Assembly: GCA_002781365.1 (NCBI GenBank)
Contig: PETN01000013.1
Coordinates: 1-38,187 of the forward strand
Length of the DNA: 38,187 bases
Direction: 5' to 3'
From: Sulfurimonas sp. CG01_land_8_20_14_3_00_36_23
GTDB taxonomy: Bacteria > Campylobacterota > Campylobacteria > Campylobacterales > Sulfurimonadaceae
The position numbers and the translations under genes are program-made. Below, in pieces: positions 16,230-24,942 of this stretch. Below the pieces are notes generated by a model, which worked only from the letters and a program-made list of their open reading frames with translations, had not been told where the DNA came from and searched no databases. The first letter of the stretch is position 1, and the number at the start of each line of letters is the position of its first letter.

Positions 16230-16844
16230 TTACTTTATACTTTCCCAGAAAAAATCCACATGCTTCTCAAACTGTGTTGAGAGACTATTCGTAGATAAAG
16301 AATCAAACCGCAAAAGAGTCACCTGAAGTCTGATATAGAAGAGGGTGGATAAAAATTCATAAGAGATTATCATCGGGTCGTAAGAGCGGATGAGATTGTT
16401 CTGCATCATTACAAAAAAGCCCTCTGACAATACTTTGACATTCTTGTCGTGAAACTCACTCATAAACTGCTCTCTAAGCTCTTTGTTTTGTAGTAGCTCT
16501 ATCATGAGTAACCTAAACATATTTTCGTTGCTCTTATCAAATGTAATGAGTTTATACTGCATCGCAAACTTATGTAAAAAAGGTTTTCCTTTTAAAGCCA
16601 ACTCTCTGATATCCTCATTTTCAAAAGAGAAGGGCGATGAAAATATCTCTTTTGAAACCTCTAAAAATATCTCCTCTTTATTTTTGTAGTGATTGTAGAT
16701 TGCACTCTCTCGAATCCCTACCGTTGAAGCTATTTTTCTGACACTTGCACCCTTGTAACCATACTCACAGAAGAGGGCACGGGATGCTTTTAGTATCTTT
16801 TCTTTTGTTCCGCCTTTTTTGTTAGACGTCGTGTTTTCGGGCAT
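16230..16844 (-). CDS. TetR/AcrR-family transcriptional regulator
   Basis: 204 residues. The N-terminal HTH is at about 14-60 (KEKILKASRALFCEYGYKGASVRKIASTVGIRESAIYNHYKNKEEIF), the standard TetR pattern with G-Y-x-x-A-S-x-x-x-I and YNHYKNKEEIF. The helical C-terminal ligand-binding/dimer domain has no close named match. AAAGG seven bases before the ATG supports the start. Its promoter (-10 TATAAT on the minus strand, 16894 to 16889) is embedded in an array of four GAAC-N4-GTTC-type sites, strongly suggesting autorepression. No efflux or target operon is adjacent; the only divergent neighbour is the RNase P RNA. Confidence 0.88.
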   Translation of the reverse strand: MPENTTSNKKGGTKEKILKASRALFCEYGYKGASVRKIASTVGIRESAIYNHYKNKEEIFLEVSKEIFSSPFSFENEDIRELALKGKPFLHKFAMQYKLITFDKSNENMFRLLMIELLQNKELREQFMSEFHDKNVKVLSEGFFVMMQNNLIRSYDPMIISYEFLSTLFYIRLQVTLLRFDSLSTNSLSTQFEKHVDFFWESIK

Positions 16845-16865
16845 AAATCAACCTTTTATTGAAGT

Positions 16866-16972
16866 GAACGTATGTTAATGTAATCAGAATTATATATGAA
16901 CAGTTGTTAATTTAAACTTACACAAAAAGAACGAGTGTTCATATTATGAATTAAACAAGTGAACGATTGTTC
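16866..16972. promoter_or_regulatory. array of four phased GAAC-N4-GTTC operators
   Basis: Sites: GAACGTATGTTA 16866-16877, GAACAGTTGTTA 16898-16909, GAACGAGTGTTC 16929-16940 and GAACGATTGTTC 16961-16972. Start-to-start distances are 32, 31 and 32 bp, about three helical turns, so all face the same side of the DNA. Site 2 falls just upstream of the tetR -10 box and site 1 just after the expected start. Site 4 lies where the -35 region of an rnpB promoter would be. The TetR product is the obvious candidate ligand. Confidence 0.75.
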
Positions 16973-17010
16973 TTTTTGATATTAGAACCTATTTTAAAGG
17001 AACAATTGTG

Positions 17011-17347
17011 TACTATTTCGCAGGTACAACAGATAGATACTTGGGTCAAACCAAGAGGAAAGTCCGAGCTGCTGTAAGACAGTGTTCCATTTAACTAATG
17101 GCCGTAGTAATACGAGGGAAAGTGCAACAGAGATTAGACTTCCGCTTTAGGGCGGTAAAGGTGAAAAGGTGGTGTAAGAGACCACCAGTCTCTATGGCAA
17201 CATAGAGAGCTTGAAAACCCAACATGGCAGCAAGAAACAAATGGTTAGCGTCTTACATTGCTATTGTTTCGCTAGAGGCATACTGTAAAGTATGCAGTAG
17301 ATTAATGCTATCAAAACAAAACTCGGCTTATAGTTGTACCTGCTACT
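17011..17347 (+). ncRNA. rnpB: RNase P catalytic RNA
   Basis: Ribozyme that matures tRNA 5' ends. Diagnostic conserved blocks are present in order: GAGGAAAGTCCGAGCT near 17051, GGGAAAGTGCAACAGA near 17116, GGTAAAGGTGAAAAGGTGG near 17153, and the closing P1 strand. P1 pairs GCAGGTACAAC (17020-17030) with GTTGTACCTGC (17333-17343). The exact ends are uncertain by several bases. A copy of the iterated motif begins within five bases of the P1 3' strand. Confidence 0.93.
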
Positions 17348-17358
17348 TTCCACATGCC
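17348..17358 (+). repeat. iterated motif TTCCACATGCC, copy 9
   Basis: Exact 11-mer plus AA, intergenic, at the 3' boundary of rnpB. Confidence 0.85.
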
Positions 17359-17471
17359 AAAATCCACTTCGATATTTATATGTTCAGAATCTAAACATAA
17401 TTTTACATGTGCTAATAATGCCTCCCTTATTTACTGAATATACTAAACAATATAAATAATTCAATCCATAC

Positions 17472-17508
17472 ATTAGCATGTGGATTTACAATATTTCCAC
17501 ATGCCAAT
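17472..17508. repeat. inverted pair of the iterated motif (hairpin)
   Basis: A slightly degenerate reverse copy (AGCATGTGGAT, 17475-17485) faces an exact forward copy (17495-17505, copy 10), forming a stem of about 12 bp with one mismatch and a short loop. There is no T-tract. Paired uptake sequences of this kind serve as terminators or attenuators in Neisseria and Haemophilus. Confidence 0.7.
17495..17505 (+). repeat. iterated motif TTCCACATGCC, copy 10
   Basis: Exact 11-mer plus AA, intergenic; right arm of the hairpin at 17472-17508. Confidence 0.85.
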
Positions 17509-17614
17509 ACTCCTCCACAAAAGAACATCTTCACAGAGAGCTATCTTCTGTAATATCTTCGTAATAATCTTCTTTTACTATTGCACAAACAAACAAAACG
17601 CAAAGGAAGTTAAG

Positions 17615-17704
17615 ATGTTAAATTTCATAAAAGCTATCTCATTTGAGATTTTATCGTTGAGTATATTTATCGGCTCTACTGCATACGCATATACAATGCT
17701 GTAA
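17615..17704 (+). CDS. 29-residue predicted membrane peptide
   Basis: A longer open frame runs from 17480, but a strong ribosome site (AAGGAAG, 17603-17609) lies five bases before ATG 17615. The upstream part covers the motif hairpin, so the short start is chosen. The peptide (MLNFIKAISFEILSLSIFIG, then STAYAYTML) is one hydrophobic helix. It ends six bases before the chemoreceptor ATG, which lacks its own evident ribosome site. It may couple translation of the receptor or act as a small membrane protein. No homologue is recognised. Confidence 0.5.
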   Translation: MLNFIKAISFEILSLSIFIGSTAYAYTML

Positions 17705-17710
17705 CTCAAC

Positions 17711-19384
17711 ATGTTCAAAAACATCAACACACTCAACAAAATCCGCATCATTCAAGCGCTTTTTATGGCGGCAATCATTTCCATACTTTACTATAGTTTT
17801 TACTTAGCGAACTTTGAAGTAAGAGAGTTTGAATCCATACAAAAAAATGAGCTTAGTATACAGAGCGAAATAATGGCTCTCAAATACGATGTACTCCAAT
17901 ACCACGACATGCTCATGGAAGCTTCCATCTATAAATCTATCAATCCAGAGAAAGAAAAAAAGCGCAATGCATTTTACAATCAGACAAAAGAGAAGATTCA
18001 ACAGCTCTCTTCAAGCTTGGAGCTTTTCTCTTTTGATAACAAAGAAGAGATTAAAAAGAGTGTTGAAGAACTGATTAAGGCCTATGATGTCTTTTATCTC
18101 TTAGCTGGAAGCATGCCCTCTGATTTTTCTGATAGTTATGAAGATGGCATAGACTCTATAAGTGCCGCAAATCAGTACTCCAAAGAGATAAAAACCCTCT
18201 TAGATACTTTGAGTAGCAGTATAAACACTATCGTAGAGAAACGATTTGAGTTTGTAACAGAGCGTGCAGTCTCTATCAAAAATCTCATCTATATAACAGC
18301 ATTTATCTCTATCATTATCACGATGGTGCTTAGCTTCATCTTTGTCAAAACGCTCACAGACACGGTAAATGCTCTTAAATACAGAATGAATGATTTGATT
18401 GAGGGCAAAGAGCTTGATGAACATTTTGAGATTGATAGCAAGGATGAGACAGGGCAGTTGTCAAAACTCTTCAATACCTATATTAAAAAAGTCAACGTCG
18501 GCATAAGTGATGATGAGCTCTTTATAAACAATGTTGCCCATATAGTGGAAAAAATAAAATATGGTAACTACTCTGTTTTAGTAAAAGATAAAAGTTCCAA
18601 TGAAAATATAGAACATTTAAAAGATGTTCTCAACGACATGATTCTCTCATCATCTAAAAACCTCAGACTCATTCAAGATGCACTTCAATCCTACCAAAAG
18701 GCTGACTTTACCCATAAGATAGATGCAAAATTAGAGGGTCAAATGGGGGAACTCATAGAAAATAGTAACTACTTAGGAACAAATATATCTTCACTTTTAG
18801 GTTTAATTGTAAATGCGAACGGTGTATTACAAAACGCTGTAGGCTCCCTTTTCAGTGGCTCAAAAAACCTAAACCACTCCGTAGAGACACAAAATGAGAG
18901 CCTTACTAAGATAAACAGTATCACTGAGAAGATGGTTGAGAACTTGGAAAAAAATAGTCAAAATATGTTCTCAATGCAAGATGACTCTGAAAATATGAAA
19001 ACTATTCTTGATAAGATTGACACGATTGCAAAGCAAACAAACTTACTGGCATTAAATGCGGCTATAGAAGCGGCTCGGGCAGGGGAACACGGAAGAGGGT
19101 TTGCAGTAGTCGCGGATGAAGTCCGCAAATTAGCTGAGAGTACACAATATGCGCTTCTTGAGATAAGTGCGAGTATAGATAAATTGGTTTCGAGTGTAGT
19201 GAGTGCGGCAGACTCTTTTAAAGTACAAGAGAAACAGATCAATGGAATCAACAGCGCCTTGATTGAGTTTAATGATATATCAAAAGAGAACTCAAAAATA
19301 GCAAATGAGATTGATGATTTAACTTCTTCTATCTCTTCCATAAGTAGAGGTCTTATCGAAGCAACTTCTAAAGCGAAGTTTTAA
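17711..19384 (+). CDS. methyl-accepting chemotaxis protein
   Basis: Transmembrane chemoreceptor of 557 aa. TM1 is at about 12-31. A helical periplasmic sensor domain of ~155 residues follows, with no recognised ligand pocket, then TM2 at about 190-212 ([20 protein letters not shown]) and HAMP linker regions at ~213-265. The cytoplasmic coiled coil has the signalling hairpin [21 protein letters not shown] followed by [18 protein letters not shown] (about 437-480). There is no C-terminal NWETF-type CheR tether. No chemotaxis operon is adjacent, so it signals to components encoded elsewhere. Ligand unknown. Confidence 0.9.
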   Translation: MFKNINTLNKIRIIQALFMAAIISILYYSFYLANFEVREFESIQKNELSIQSEIMALKYDVLQYHDMLMEASIYKSINPEKEKKRNAFYNQTKEKIQQLSSSLELFSFDNKEEIKKSVEELIKAYDVFYLLAGSMPSDFSDSYEDGIDSISAANQYSKEIKTLLDTLSSSINTIVEKRFEFVTERAVSIKNLIYITAFISIIITMVLSFIFVKTLTDTVNALKYRMNDLIEGKELDEHFEIDSKDETGQLSKLFNTYIKKVNVGISDDELFINNVAHIVEKIKYGNYSVLVKDKSSNENIEHLKDVLNDMILSSSKNLRLIQDALQSYQKADFTHKIDAKLEGQMGELIENSNYLGTNISSLLGLIVNANGVLQNAVGSLFSGSKNLNHSVETQNESLTKINSITEKMVENLEKNSQNMFSMQDDSENMKTILDKIDTIAKQTNLLALNAAIEAARAGEHGRGFAVVADEVRKLAESTQYALLEISASIDKLVSSVVSAADSFKVQEKQINGINSALIEFNDISKENSKIANEIDDLTSSISSISRGLIEATSKAKF

Positions 19385-19451
19385 ATCGAGTAAACAAACT
19401 ATCTTATCTTATTCTGTTGTATGTTATCATACTTCTCATAAGGAGAGAAAG

Positions 19452-20477
19452 ATGTCCCATACAGCATGGCTAAGTAAAAAACTCGACAGTGGCAAAGTTT
19501 TGTGCCAAGCATGTGCACACGCATGCAAACTCGAAGAGGGTGAATATGGCATCTGCGGTGTCAGAAAAGTTGAAAATGGTGCGATTCAACTCCTTGTTTA
19601 CGGGCTTGCTGCCGCTGTAAACATTGATCCTGTAGAAAAAAAGCCTATGTTCCACTTTTTACCGCAAAGCAGGGTGTTTTCAGTAGGCACTGTTGGCTGT
19701 AATTTCACATGTAAATTCTGCCAAAACTACGAAATATCCCAATATCCAAAAGAGCATGCGCATAAGGTTGTCGGGCGAGAACTTTTACCAGAGCAGATAG
19801 TGGAGCTCGCCATAGAAAATGGGTGCAAATCCATTGCTTACACTTATAATGAACCGATAGTATTTTTTGAATACACCTATGATACAGCGAAGTTAGCGCA
19901 TGAAAAAGGACTTAAAAATATCTATGTAACCAGTGGATATGAAACAAAAAAAGCTATAGATTTACTTGCTCCATATATAGATGGCATGAATATAGATATA
20001 AAAAGTTTCAGGGAAGAGTTTTATAGGGATATTTGTGGCTCAAGATTAAAGCCAGTTCTTGAAGCGGTGAAATATGCACATGAAAAAGGGATTTGGATAG
20101 AGATTACGACTTTGTTGATTCCAGGAAAGAATGACTCGGATGAAGAGATTCGAAATATTGCCAAGTTTATAGCAGATATCGACAAAGCTATTCCTTGGCA
20201 TATCTCAGCATTTCACCCAACCTATAAAATGCTCGATGTAGCGCGTACACCAAATGCCACACTTAGAAGAGCCTATAAGATTGGGCAGGATGTTGGATTA
20301 AAGTATGTATACGTCGGCAATGTCGATGATGAAGATTATGAGTCAAGCTATTGTCCAAAGTGCCATCAAAGAGTTATTGATCGTCGAGGACATATTGGTC
20401 AATATGTTGTTAATGCGCTAAAAGAAGATGGAAAATGCCCACACTGTGGCTATACTCTTGAGGGCGTATGGAGTTAA
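19452..20477 (+). CDS. amrS: AmmeMemoRadiSam-system radical SAM enzyme
   Basis: Radical S-adenosylmethionine protein of the AmrS family, related to pyruvate-formate-lyase-activating enzymes. 341 aa. The cluster motif CNFTCKFC is C83/C87/C90. An N-terminal Cys set (C18, C21, C25, C35) and a C-terminal CPKC...CPHC ribbon suggest extra metal sites. TYNEPIVFFEYTYD and ITTLLIPGKND are typical of the family. AGGAGA before the ATG is a strong ribosome site. The usual partners (Memo-like and AMMECR1 proteins) are not in this window. The exact reaction of the system is not settled. Confidence 0.87.
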   Translation: MSHTAWLSKKLDSGKVLCQACAHACKLEEGEYGICGVRKVENGAIQLLVYGLAAAVNIDPVEKKPMFHFLPQSRVFSVGTVGCNFTCKFCQNYEISQYPKEHAHKVVGRELLPEQIVELAIENGCKSIAYTYNEPIVFFEYTYDTAKLAHEKGLKNIYVTSGYETKKAIDLLAPYIDGMNIDIKSFREEFYRDICGSRLKPVLEAVKYAHEKGIWIEITTLLIPGKNDSDEEIRNIAKFIADIDKAIPWHISAFHPTYKMLDVARTPNATLRRAYKIGQDVGLKYVYVGNVDDEDYESSYCPKCHQRVIDRRGHIGQYVVNALKEDGKCPHCGYTLEGVWS

Positions 20478-20571
20478 TTATTATTTTCAATAGAATATAC
20501 ATTATGTTAATCATATAAATATAAACTACTTTGTAGTATAGTTTTGCTTATATAAAAGCATTGGACAAATG

Positions 20572-20781
20572 ATGAGCACAAAAGAACAGTTAATAGCAGA
20601 TATAGAAAACCTTTTAAATAGTTATGACAATATACATAAAACACAAATCAACCCCACTCTACTAGAATTTATGGATGAAGAGACTTTAATAAGTATCATT
20701 GACTTACTTCTAAATCAAAAAGAGGATTCCAAAGAGAGCGATATGGAGTGGCTAGAAACTTTCAAAAAGCATGAATCTTAA
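20572..20781 (+). CDS. small acidic hypothetical protein, 69 aa
   Basis: I do not recognise it. Sequence STKEQLIADIENLLNSYDN followed by two helical segments, ending WLETFKKHES; soluble, no cysteines. An ATG at 20569 is also possible, but GGA at 20563-20565 is six bases from the ATG at 20572, which is preferred. It stands alone after amrS, preceded by an AT-rich 90-bp spacer with an ACTAC/GTAGT inverted repeat near 20526. Confidence 0.55.
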   Translation: MSTKEQLIADIENLLNSYDNIHKTQINPTLLEFMDEETLISIIDLLLNQKEDSKESDMEWLETFKKHES

Positions 20782-20886
20782 TATCACAAACTAAATAACT
20801 AATAAAAATATTCATTTTTTTTAACATATTTTTCGTGCAAAATCCCTATTCTATGGACTTTAACATAATTTGTAAAAATATATTGT

Positions 20887-20916
20887 TTGTATTTGTTACC
20901 AAAAAAACACTATACT
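20887..20916 (+). promoter_or_regulatory. promoter of the response-regulator gene
   Basis: TTGTAT (20887-20892), an 18-bp spacer and TATACT (20911-20916). Transcription from here would start near 20923, which rules out any upstream start for the following gene. Confidence 0.6.
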
Positions 20917-20949
20917 TCCGCAAAATATAAATTAAGGACATCCAAATTC

Positions 20950-21495
20950 ATGGGCAATATAGATTTAATACAACTAACACAAGAGACAAAAAAACTTACA
21001 GCGATGATTGTAGAAGATGAGAAAGTAACAAATGAGCTTTTAAGCTCTACTTTCAAAAACTTTTTTTCTAAAGTAAATTCATGTTTTAATGCTACTGAAG
21101 CACTTGAAACTTATAACAGAGAATTACCAGATATCGTATTTCTAGATATCATTATGGCAGGAATGGATGGTATCGAACTATCTCGTAAAATCAGAGCTAT
21201 CAACCCTACTCAAATTATCATCGTTATTTCAGCAAGTAATGATATTGAAAGAATCTCTGAGTCTATTGAAGTTGGTGTAAACAGCTTTATTCAAAAACCA
21301 ATAGATACTAAAAAAATCATAGAGCTTTTAATAAGCGTTGTAGCTATGGTTGCTAAAAAGAAAAAAGTAGAAACAAAAACATTCTCTATCTCTCTTCCAT
21401 TAGATTTATATGAAGTTGTAAATGACAATGCTAAAGCTGAAAGTATCTCTAAAAATGCTGTTATCATCAGAGCACTTAGAAGCTTTTACGAGTAA
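20950..21495 (+). CDS. response regulator with ribbon-helix-helix output domain
   Basis: 181 residues. The CheY-like receiver at about 15-130 has the acidic pair E22/D23, phosphoacceptor D66 (VFLDIIMAGMDG), switch residue S94 and K116 (FIQKPI), so it should be phosphorylatable. A Lys-rich linker (KKKK) leads to a 40-residue C terminus. That segment, KTFSISLPLDLYEVVNDNAK followed by ISKNAVIIRALRSFYE, fits an Arc/CopG ribbon-helix-helix DNA-binding fold. This pairing is unusual; most regulators use winged-helix, HTH or enzymatic outputs. The ATG at 20950 is chosen because the promoter lies inside any longer frame and AAGGA is 11 bases upstream. No cognate kinase is adjacent. Confidence 0.82.
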   Translation: MGNIDLIQLTQETKKLTAMIVEDEKVTNELLSSTFKNFFSKVNSCFNATEALETYNRELPDIVFLDIIMAGMDGIELSRKIRAINPTQIIIVISASNDIERISESIEVGVNSFIQKPIDTKKIIELLISVVAMVAKKKKVETKTFSISLPLDLYEVVNDNAKAESISKNAVIIRALRSFYE

Positions 21496-21551
21496 ATAGA
21501 TAATTATCCTGAGCTTCTCTTTATTTTATGATTTATTAAGTTATAAATCTA

Positions 21552-21557
21552 TATAAT
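21552..21557 (+). promoter_or_regulatory. -10 box of tRNA-Glu
   Basis: A consensus TATAAT 28 bp before the tRNA 5' end. Confidence 0.55.
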
Positions 21558-21585
21558 TTCGGCTCAGGAAATAAGTACTGAAAGT

Positions 21586-21660
21586 GGCCCCGTCGTCTAG
21601 CGGTCAGGATCCATGGTTTTCATCCATGTTACAGGAGTTCAATTCTCCTCGGGGTCACCA
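21586..21660 (+). tRNA. tRNA-Glu (anticodon TTC)
   Basis: 75 nt with acceptor stem GGCCCCG/CGGGGTC (one G-U pair), anticodon stem CATGG/CCATG with loop TTTTCAT giving anticodon UUC, T-loop GTTCAATTC, and encoded CCA. It lies 85 bp upstream of a glutamyl-tRNA synthetase gene. Confidence 0.96.
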
Positions 21661-21745
21661 CTTCTCCCTCCTATAAAACAATCAAAAAAGAACTTTATTA
21701 GTAAACATTTGTTAGAATTCCATAAAATAATATTTAGGATTTTTA

Positions 21746-23044
21746 ATGTTAAGATTTGCTCCTAGTCCAACTGGTGATATGCACATTGGTAATTTACGCG
21801 TTGCCCTATTTAACTACATCGTTTCAAAGCAAAAAAAAGAGGATTTAATTGTCAGAATAGAAGATACTGACAAGGAGAGAAATATAGAGGGTAAAGATAA
21901 AGAGATACTCGCTATATTGGACCTATTTGGTATCGAATATTCTCAAGTGCTTTATCAAAGCGAAAACTTCCGTTTTCACGCTGCTATGGCATTGCAACTT
22001 CTGCATGAAAAAAAAGCTTTTAGTTGTTTTTGTTCTCCTGATTGGCTTGAAAAAAAGAGAGAAGAGTCTAAAGCAAATAAAAAAGCGTACAGATATGATG
22101 ATGCCTGTGCGAATCTTCCCGCGGAACTTGTTATAGACAACATGAATCCCTTTACAATTAGAATAAAAAAACCAGAATCTACCATCATGATTCATGACCA
22201 TATTAAAGGTGACGTTACCTTTGAACCGAATGATGTAGACAGCTTTATTATCATGAGACAAGATAAAACGCCTACCTATAATTTTGCATGTGCAGTAGAT
22301 GATATGTTAAGCGATATCTCTTTAGTGATTCGCGGTGAAGACCACATGACAAACACCCCTAAACAAGACCTCATTCGAACCTCTCTAAACTATGAGAAAA
22401 AAATAGAGTATGCGCATTTACCTATTATTTTGAATGATGATGGTAAAAAGATGAGTAAACGTGATGACGCTTCAAGCGTTAAATGGCTTTTAGAAGAGGG
22501 TTTCTTGCCATCAGCTATATCAAATTATTTAGTATTAATGGGAAATAAGCCACCTAAAGAGATTTTTACTCTAAGTGAAGCGATTGAGTGGTTTAGTTTA
22601 GAAACTATTTCAAAGTCCCCTGCCCGTTTTGATATGACTATGTTAAGACATATCAATAATGAGCATTTAAAACTGCTTGAGAATAAAGAGCTCTCAAGAT
22701 ATGTCGGTTTTGCTGATGAAGAGATTGGTAAGCTTGCAAAAGTATATCTTGAAGAGGCAAGTACAACAAAAGAGCTACGCGCTAAAATCGAAGCTATATT
22801 CGGTGAAAAAGCAACTTCTGAAGAGTTTCAAAAAGAGATAAATACAATGCGTGCAGTTATCAAAGCAGCACCCTACTTTGATGCATACGATGATTTTAAA
22901 AATCATATCATGAAAGAGTCAGGACTTAAAGGAAAACTCTTTTTTAAACCTCTTCGTTTAATTTTAACAGGTGCTGAACATGGTCCTGACGTTGCAGAGG
23001 TCTATAAATATTTAAAAAATTATATAGGTGAGATTGTAAAATGA
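21746..23044 (+). CDS. gltX: glutamyl-tRNA synthetase, GltX2 type
   Basis: Class I aminoacyl-tRNA synthetase, 432 aa. The HIGH motif appears as HIGN at 13-16 ([20 protein letters not shown]) and the KMSKR loop near 235. It resembles from memory the Helicobacter pylori GluRS2 pattern ([17 protein letters not shown], ...[10 protein letters not shown], ...NYL...GNK.PKE), and such enzymes lack the longer canonical N terminus. H. pylori GluRS2 charges tRNA-Gln with glutamate for GatCAB conversion. Bacteria of this phylum usually carry a second, canonical gltX elsewhere. The tRNA-Gln specificity here is inference. Its stop overlaps the yggT start by 4 bp. Confidence 0.9.
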   Translation: MLRFAPSPTGDMHIGNLRVALFNYIVSKQKKEDLIVRIEDTDKERNIEGKDKEILAILDLFGIEYSQVLYQSENFRFHAAMALQLLHEKKAFSCFCSPDWLEKKREESKANKKAYRYDDACANLPAELVIDNMNPFTIRIKKPESTIMIHDHIKGDVTFEPNDVDSFIIMRQDKTPTYNFACAVDDMLSDISLVIRGEDHMTNTPKQDLIRTSLNYEKKIEYAHLPIILNDDGKKMSKRDDASSVKWLLEEGFLPSAISNYLVLMGNKPPKEIFTLSEAIEWFSLETISKSPARFDMTMLRHINNEHLKLLENKELSRYVGFADEEIGKLAKVYLEEASTTKELRAKIEAIFGEKATSEEFQKEINTMRAVIKAAPYFDAYDDFKNHIMKESGLKGKLFFKPLRLILTGAEHGPDVAEVYKYLKNYIGEIVK

Positions 23045-23325
23045 GTGCATTAGTGGATATTATTCAAGGCTTAGGTGGAATTTTCTTAACCGTTGTAAAT
23101 GTATATATTTGGGTGGTTATCATCTCCGCTCTTATCAGTTTTGTAAACCCTGATCCCTACAATCCGATTGTTCAGTTTTTACATAGAGTAACACAACCAG
23201 CGTATAAACTTGTAAGAAGATTTATACGGACTGATTTTAACGGCATAGATTTAGCGCCTTTTGTTATCATTGTTTTTTTACAAATAGTGATTGTGCTCAT
23301 TACTGCGCTTTTAAATTCTCTGTAA
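23041..23325 (+). CDS. YggT-family integral membrane protein
   Basis: 94 residues with two hydrophobic segments (about 10-35, [17 protein letters not shown], and 68-92, [20 protein letters not shown]) flanking the family signature [27 protein letters not shown]. YggT proteins are linked to cell-shape or osmotic phenotypes in some bacteria but have no settled biochemical role. Translationally coupled to gltX and followed after 3 bp by the lytic transglycosylase gene, which suggests an envelope-related operon. Confidence 0.85.
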   Translation: MSALVDIIQGLGGIFLTVVNVYIWVVIISALISFVNPDPYNPIVQFLHRVTQPAYKLVRRFIRTDFNGIDLAPFVIIVFLQIVIVLITALLNSL

Positions 23326-23328
23326 GAT

Positions 23329-24942
23329 ATGTTTCAATATATAGCCCTCCTCTGTACTATCTTAGCATGTGTAAATGCTGAGATAACACTTCAAGATATA
23401 ACTTCAAAACCAGCGAGCCGCACTAAAGATTTCATGATTTGGCAATATTTCAAACAAGATATTACACCTGCTCAAGCAGATAAAGCCTTTTATGAAATCA
23501 ACAACGTGGACAATAAACTTTTTCGTATGTATGCTGAAAAATGCGATAGAGAAGAGATTAAATATACTGTTTCATGTATGAATGAAAAAAATTTATTATC
23601 TATTGTAGATGAAGATTGTTTAGAGCTAGCGATGAGTCCTTACAAAACAGTTCATTTAACAAATGAGCAGAGAAAAAAATTATCTAAAAGTCTAAAATCT
23701 AAACATTTTCAAGAGTTACTGAGTATTCAGAGTGAGCCCTATACGCAAAAAGCGTATGAAAAATATGATGCAAACACCATACTTTCTCTCTTTGTCCAAA
23801 CTACTGCTTCACATCGTAGAAATCATTTAAATATAGATTTAGATAAAAAGTTTATGCAAAAACTAACTTCAAACTGGAAAATAGGCTCTTTTATTGAACT
23901 CGTTGTAAATGATGACACACTTGATAAACTTCAAAATGCACTCTCTTATCTTGATGGAAAAGAGTTGAGTGCGCAAAGTAACTTTATTTTAGCATTACAT
24001 CATCTCCAACACTCAAACAAAACCAGAGCAATGGAACACTTAGAACTAACTCGACTCAAATCAACCTATAGAATAGATGTAGATAAGAGTTATTTTTGGA
24101 TGTATAAAATAAGTAACAATAAAGATTATCTAAACGAACTCCTTCTTAGTATGGATATAAATATATATACGCTCTATGCACATGAAGTTCTCGATAAGGA
24201 TGTTGACAACTATTTTAGCAGTGTTGAAACAGTAGTTGAAAGGGCCGAAAAGAACCTTCAAGACCCATTCCAATGGAATGAGATTTTAAAGGAGATAAGA
24301 GAAACACCAAAAAAGAAACTTTTTGATTTAGCTTCCTCTTATAAAAATGACACGATGAAGCCTGTACAAGCTTTTATTATAGAAAAAGCGTATAACTATA
24401 AGATACATAGCTATATCATGCCCTATAACAAATACCTCAAAGATATTTCTATCGATGCCAAAGCTTTAGTCTATGCCATCATGAAACAAGAGAGTCACTT
24501 GATTCCATCTGCTTTGTCTCGCTCTTATGCGCTTGGACTCATGCAATTGATGCCATTTTTAGTAGATGCTATGAGTAAAAAAGAGAAAAATGCAGTTCAA
24601 AGCTACGAAGAGATGTTTATCCCACAAAATAATCTCAATTACGCAAAAAAGCATTTGGAATGGATTCAAAAATCTCTCTATCACCCTCTATTTATAGCGT
24701 ATGCCTACAATGGCGGTATGGGTTTCACAAGAAGATACTTAGAGAGTGAAAAATTCACAGATGCCCCTTACGAGCCATTTTTGAGTATGGAACTTATGAA
24801 AAACTCTGAAAGTAGAGAGTATGGGAAAAAAGTTTTAGCAAACTATGTGATGTATAAAAAGATATTAGGTGAAGAGGTCTCTATTGTTCACCTTTTTGAT
24901 ATATTAACGCAACCGAAGAAAACTGACCGCTTTCGAGGCTAA
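23329..24942 (+). CDS. soluble lytic murein transglycosylase
   Basis: Periplasmic enzyme that cleaves peptidoglycan to anhydromuropeptides. It has a signal peptide (MFQYIALLCTILACVNA), a long alpha-helical superhelix region (~30-365) as in Slt70, and a C-terminal SLT domain. The catalytic Glu is E388 (MKQESHLIPSALS), followed by ALGLMQLMP and, near residue 463, YAYNGGMGFTRRYL. Length 537 aa is close to other members. It follows yggT by 3 bp. Its 3' end overlaps the convergent lipoprotein gene by 62 bp, so both C-terminal coding regions share DNA. Confidence 0.9.
   Translation: MFQYIALLCTILACVNAEITLQDITSKPASRTKDFMIWQYFKQDITPAQADKAFYEINNVDNKLFRMYAEKCDREEIKYTVSCMNEKNLLSIVDEDCLELAMSPYKTVHLTNEQRKKLSKSLKSKHFQELLSIQSEPYTQKAYEKYDANTILSLFVQTTASHRRNHLNIDLDKKFMQKLTSNWKIGSFIELVVNDDTLDKLQNALSYLDGKELSAQSNFILALHHLQHSNKTRAMEHLELTRLKSTYRIDVDKSYFWMYKISNNKDYLNELLLSMDINIYTLYAHEVLDKDVDNYFSSVETVVERAEKNLQDPFQWNEILKEIRETPKKKLFDLASSYKNDTMKPVQAFIIEKAYNYKIHSYIMPYNKYLKDISIDAKALVYAIMKQESHLIPSALSRSYALGLMQLMPFLVDAMSKKEKNAVQSYEEMFIPQNNLNYAKKHLEWIQKSLYHPLFIAYAYNGGMGFTRRYLESEKFTDAPYEPFLSMELMKNSESREYGKKVLANYVMYKKILGEEVSIVHLFDILTQPKKTDRFRG

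Noticed and set aside
17480-17704. 74-codon frame as a single protein
   Set aside because: The first 45 codons cover the motif hairpin and AT-rich spacer; the ribosome site at 17603-17609 supports the start at 17615 only.
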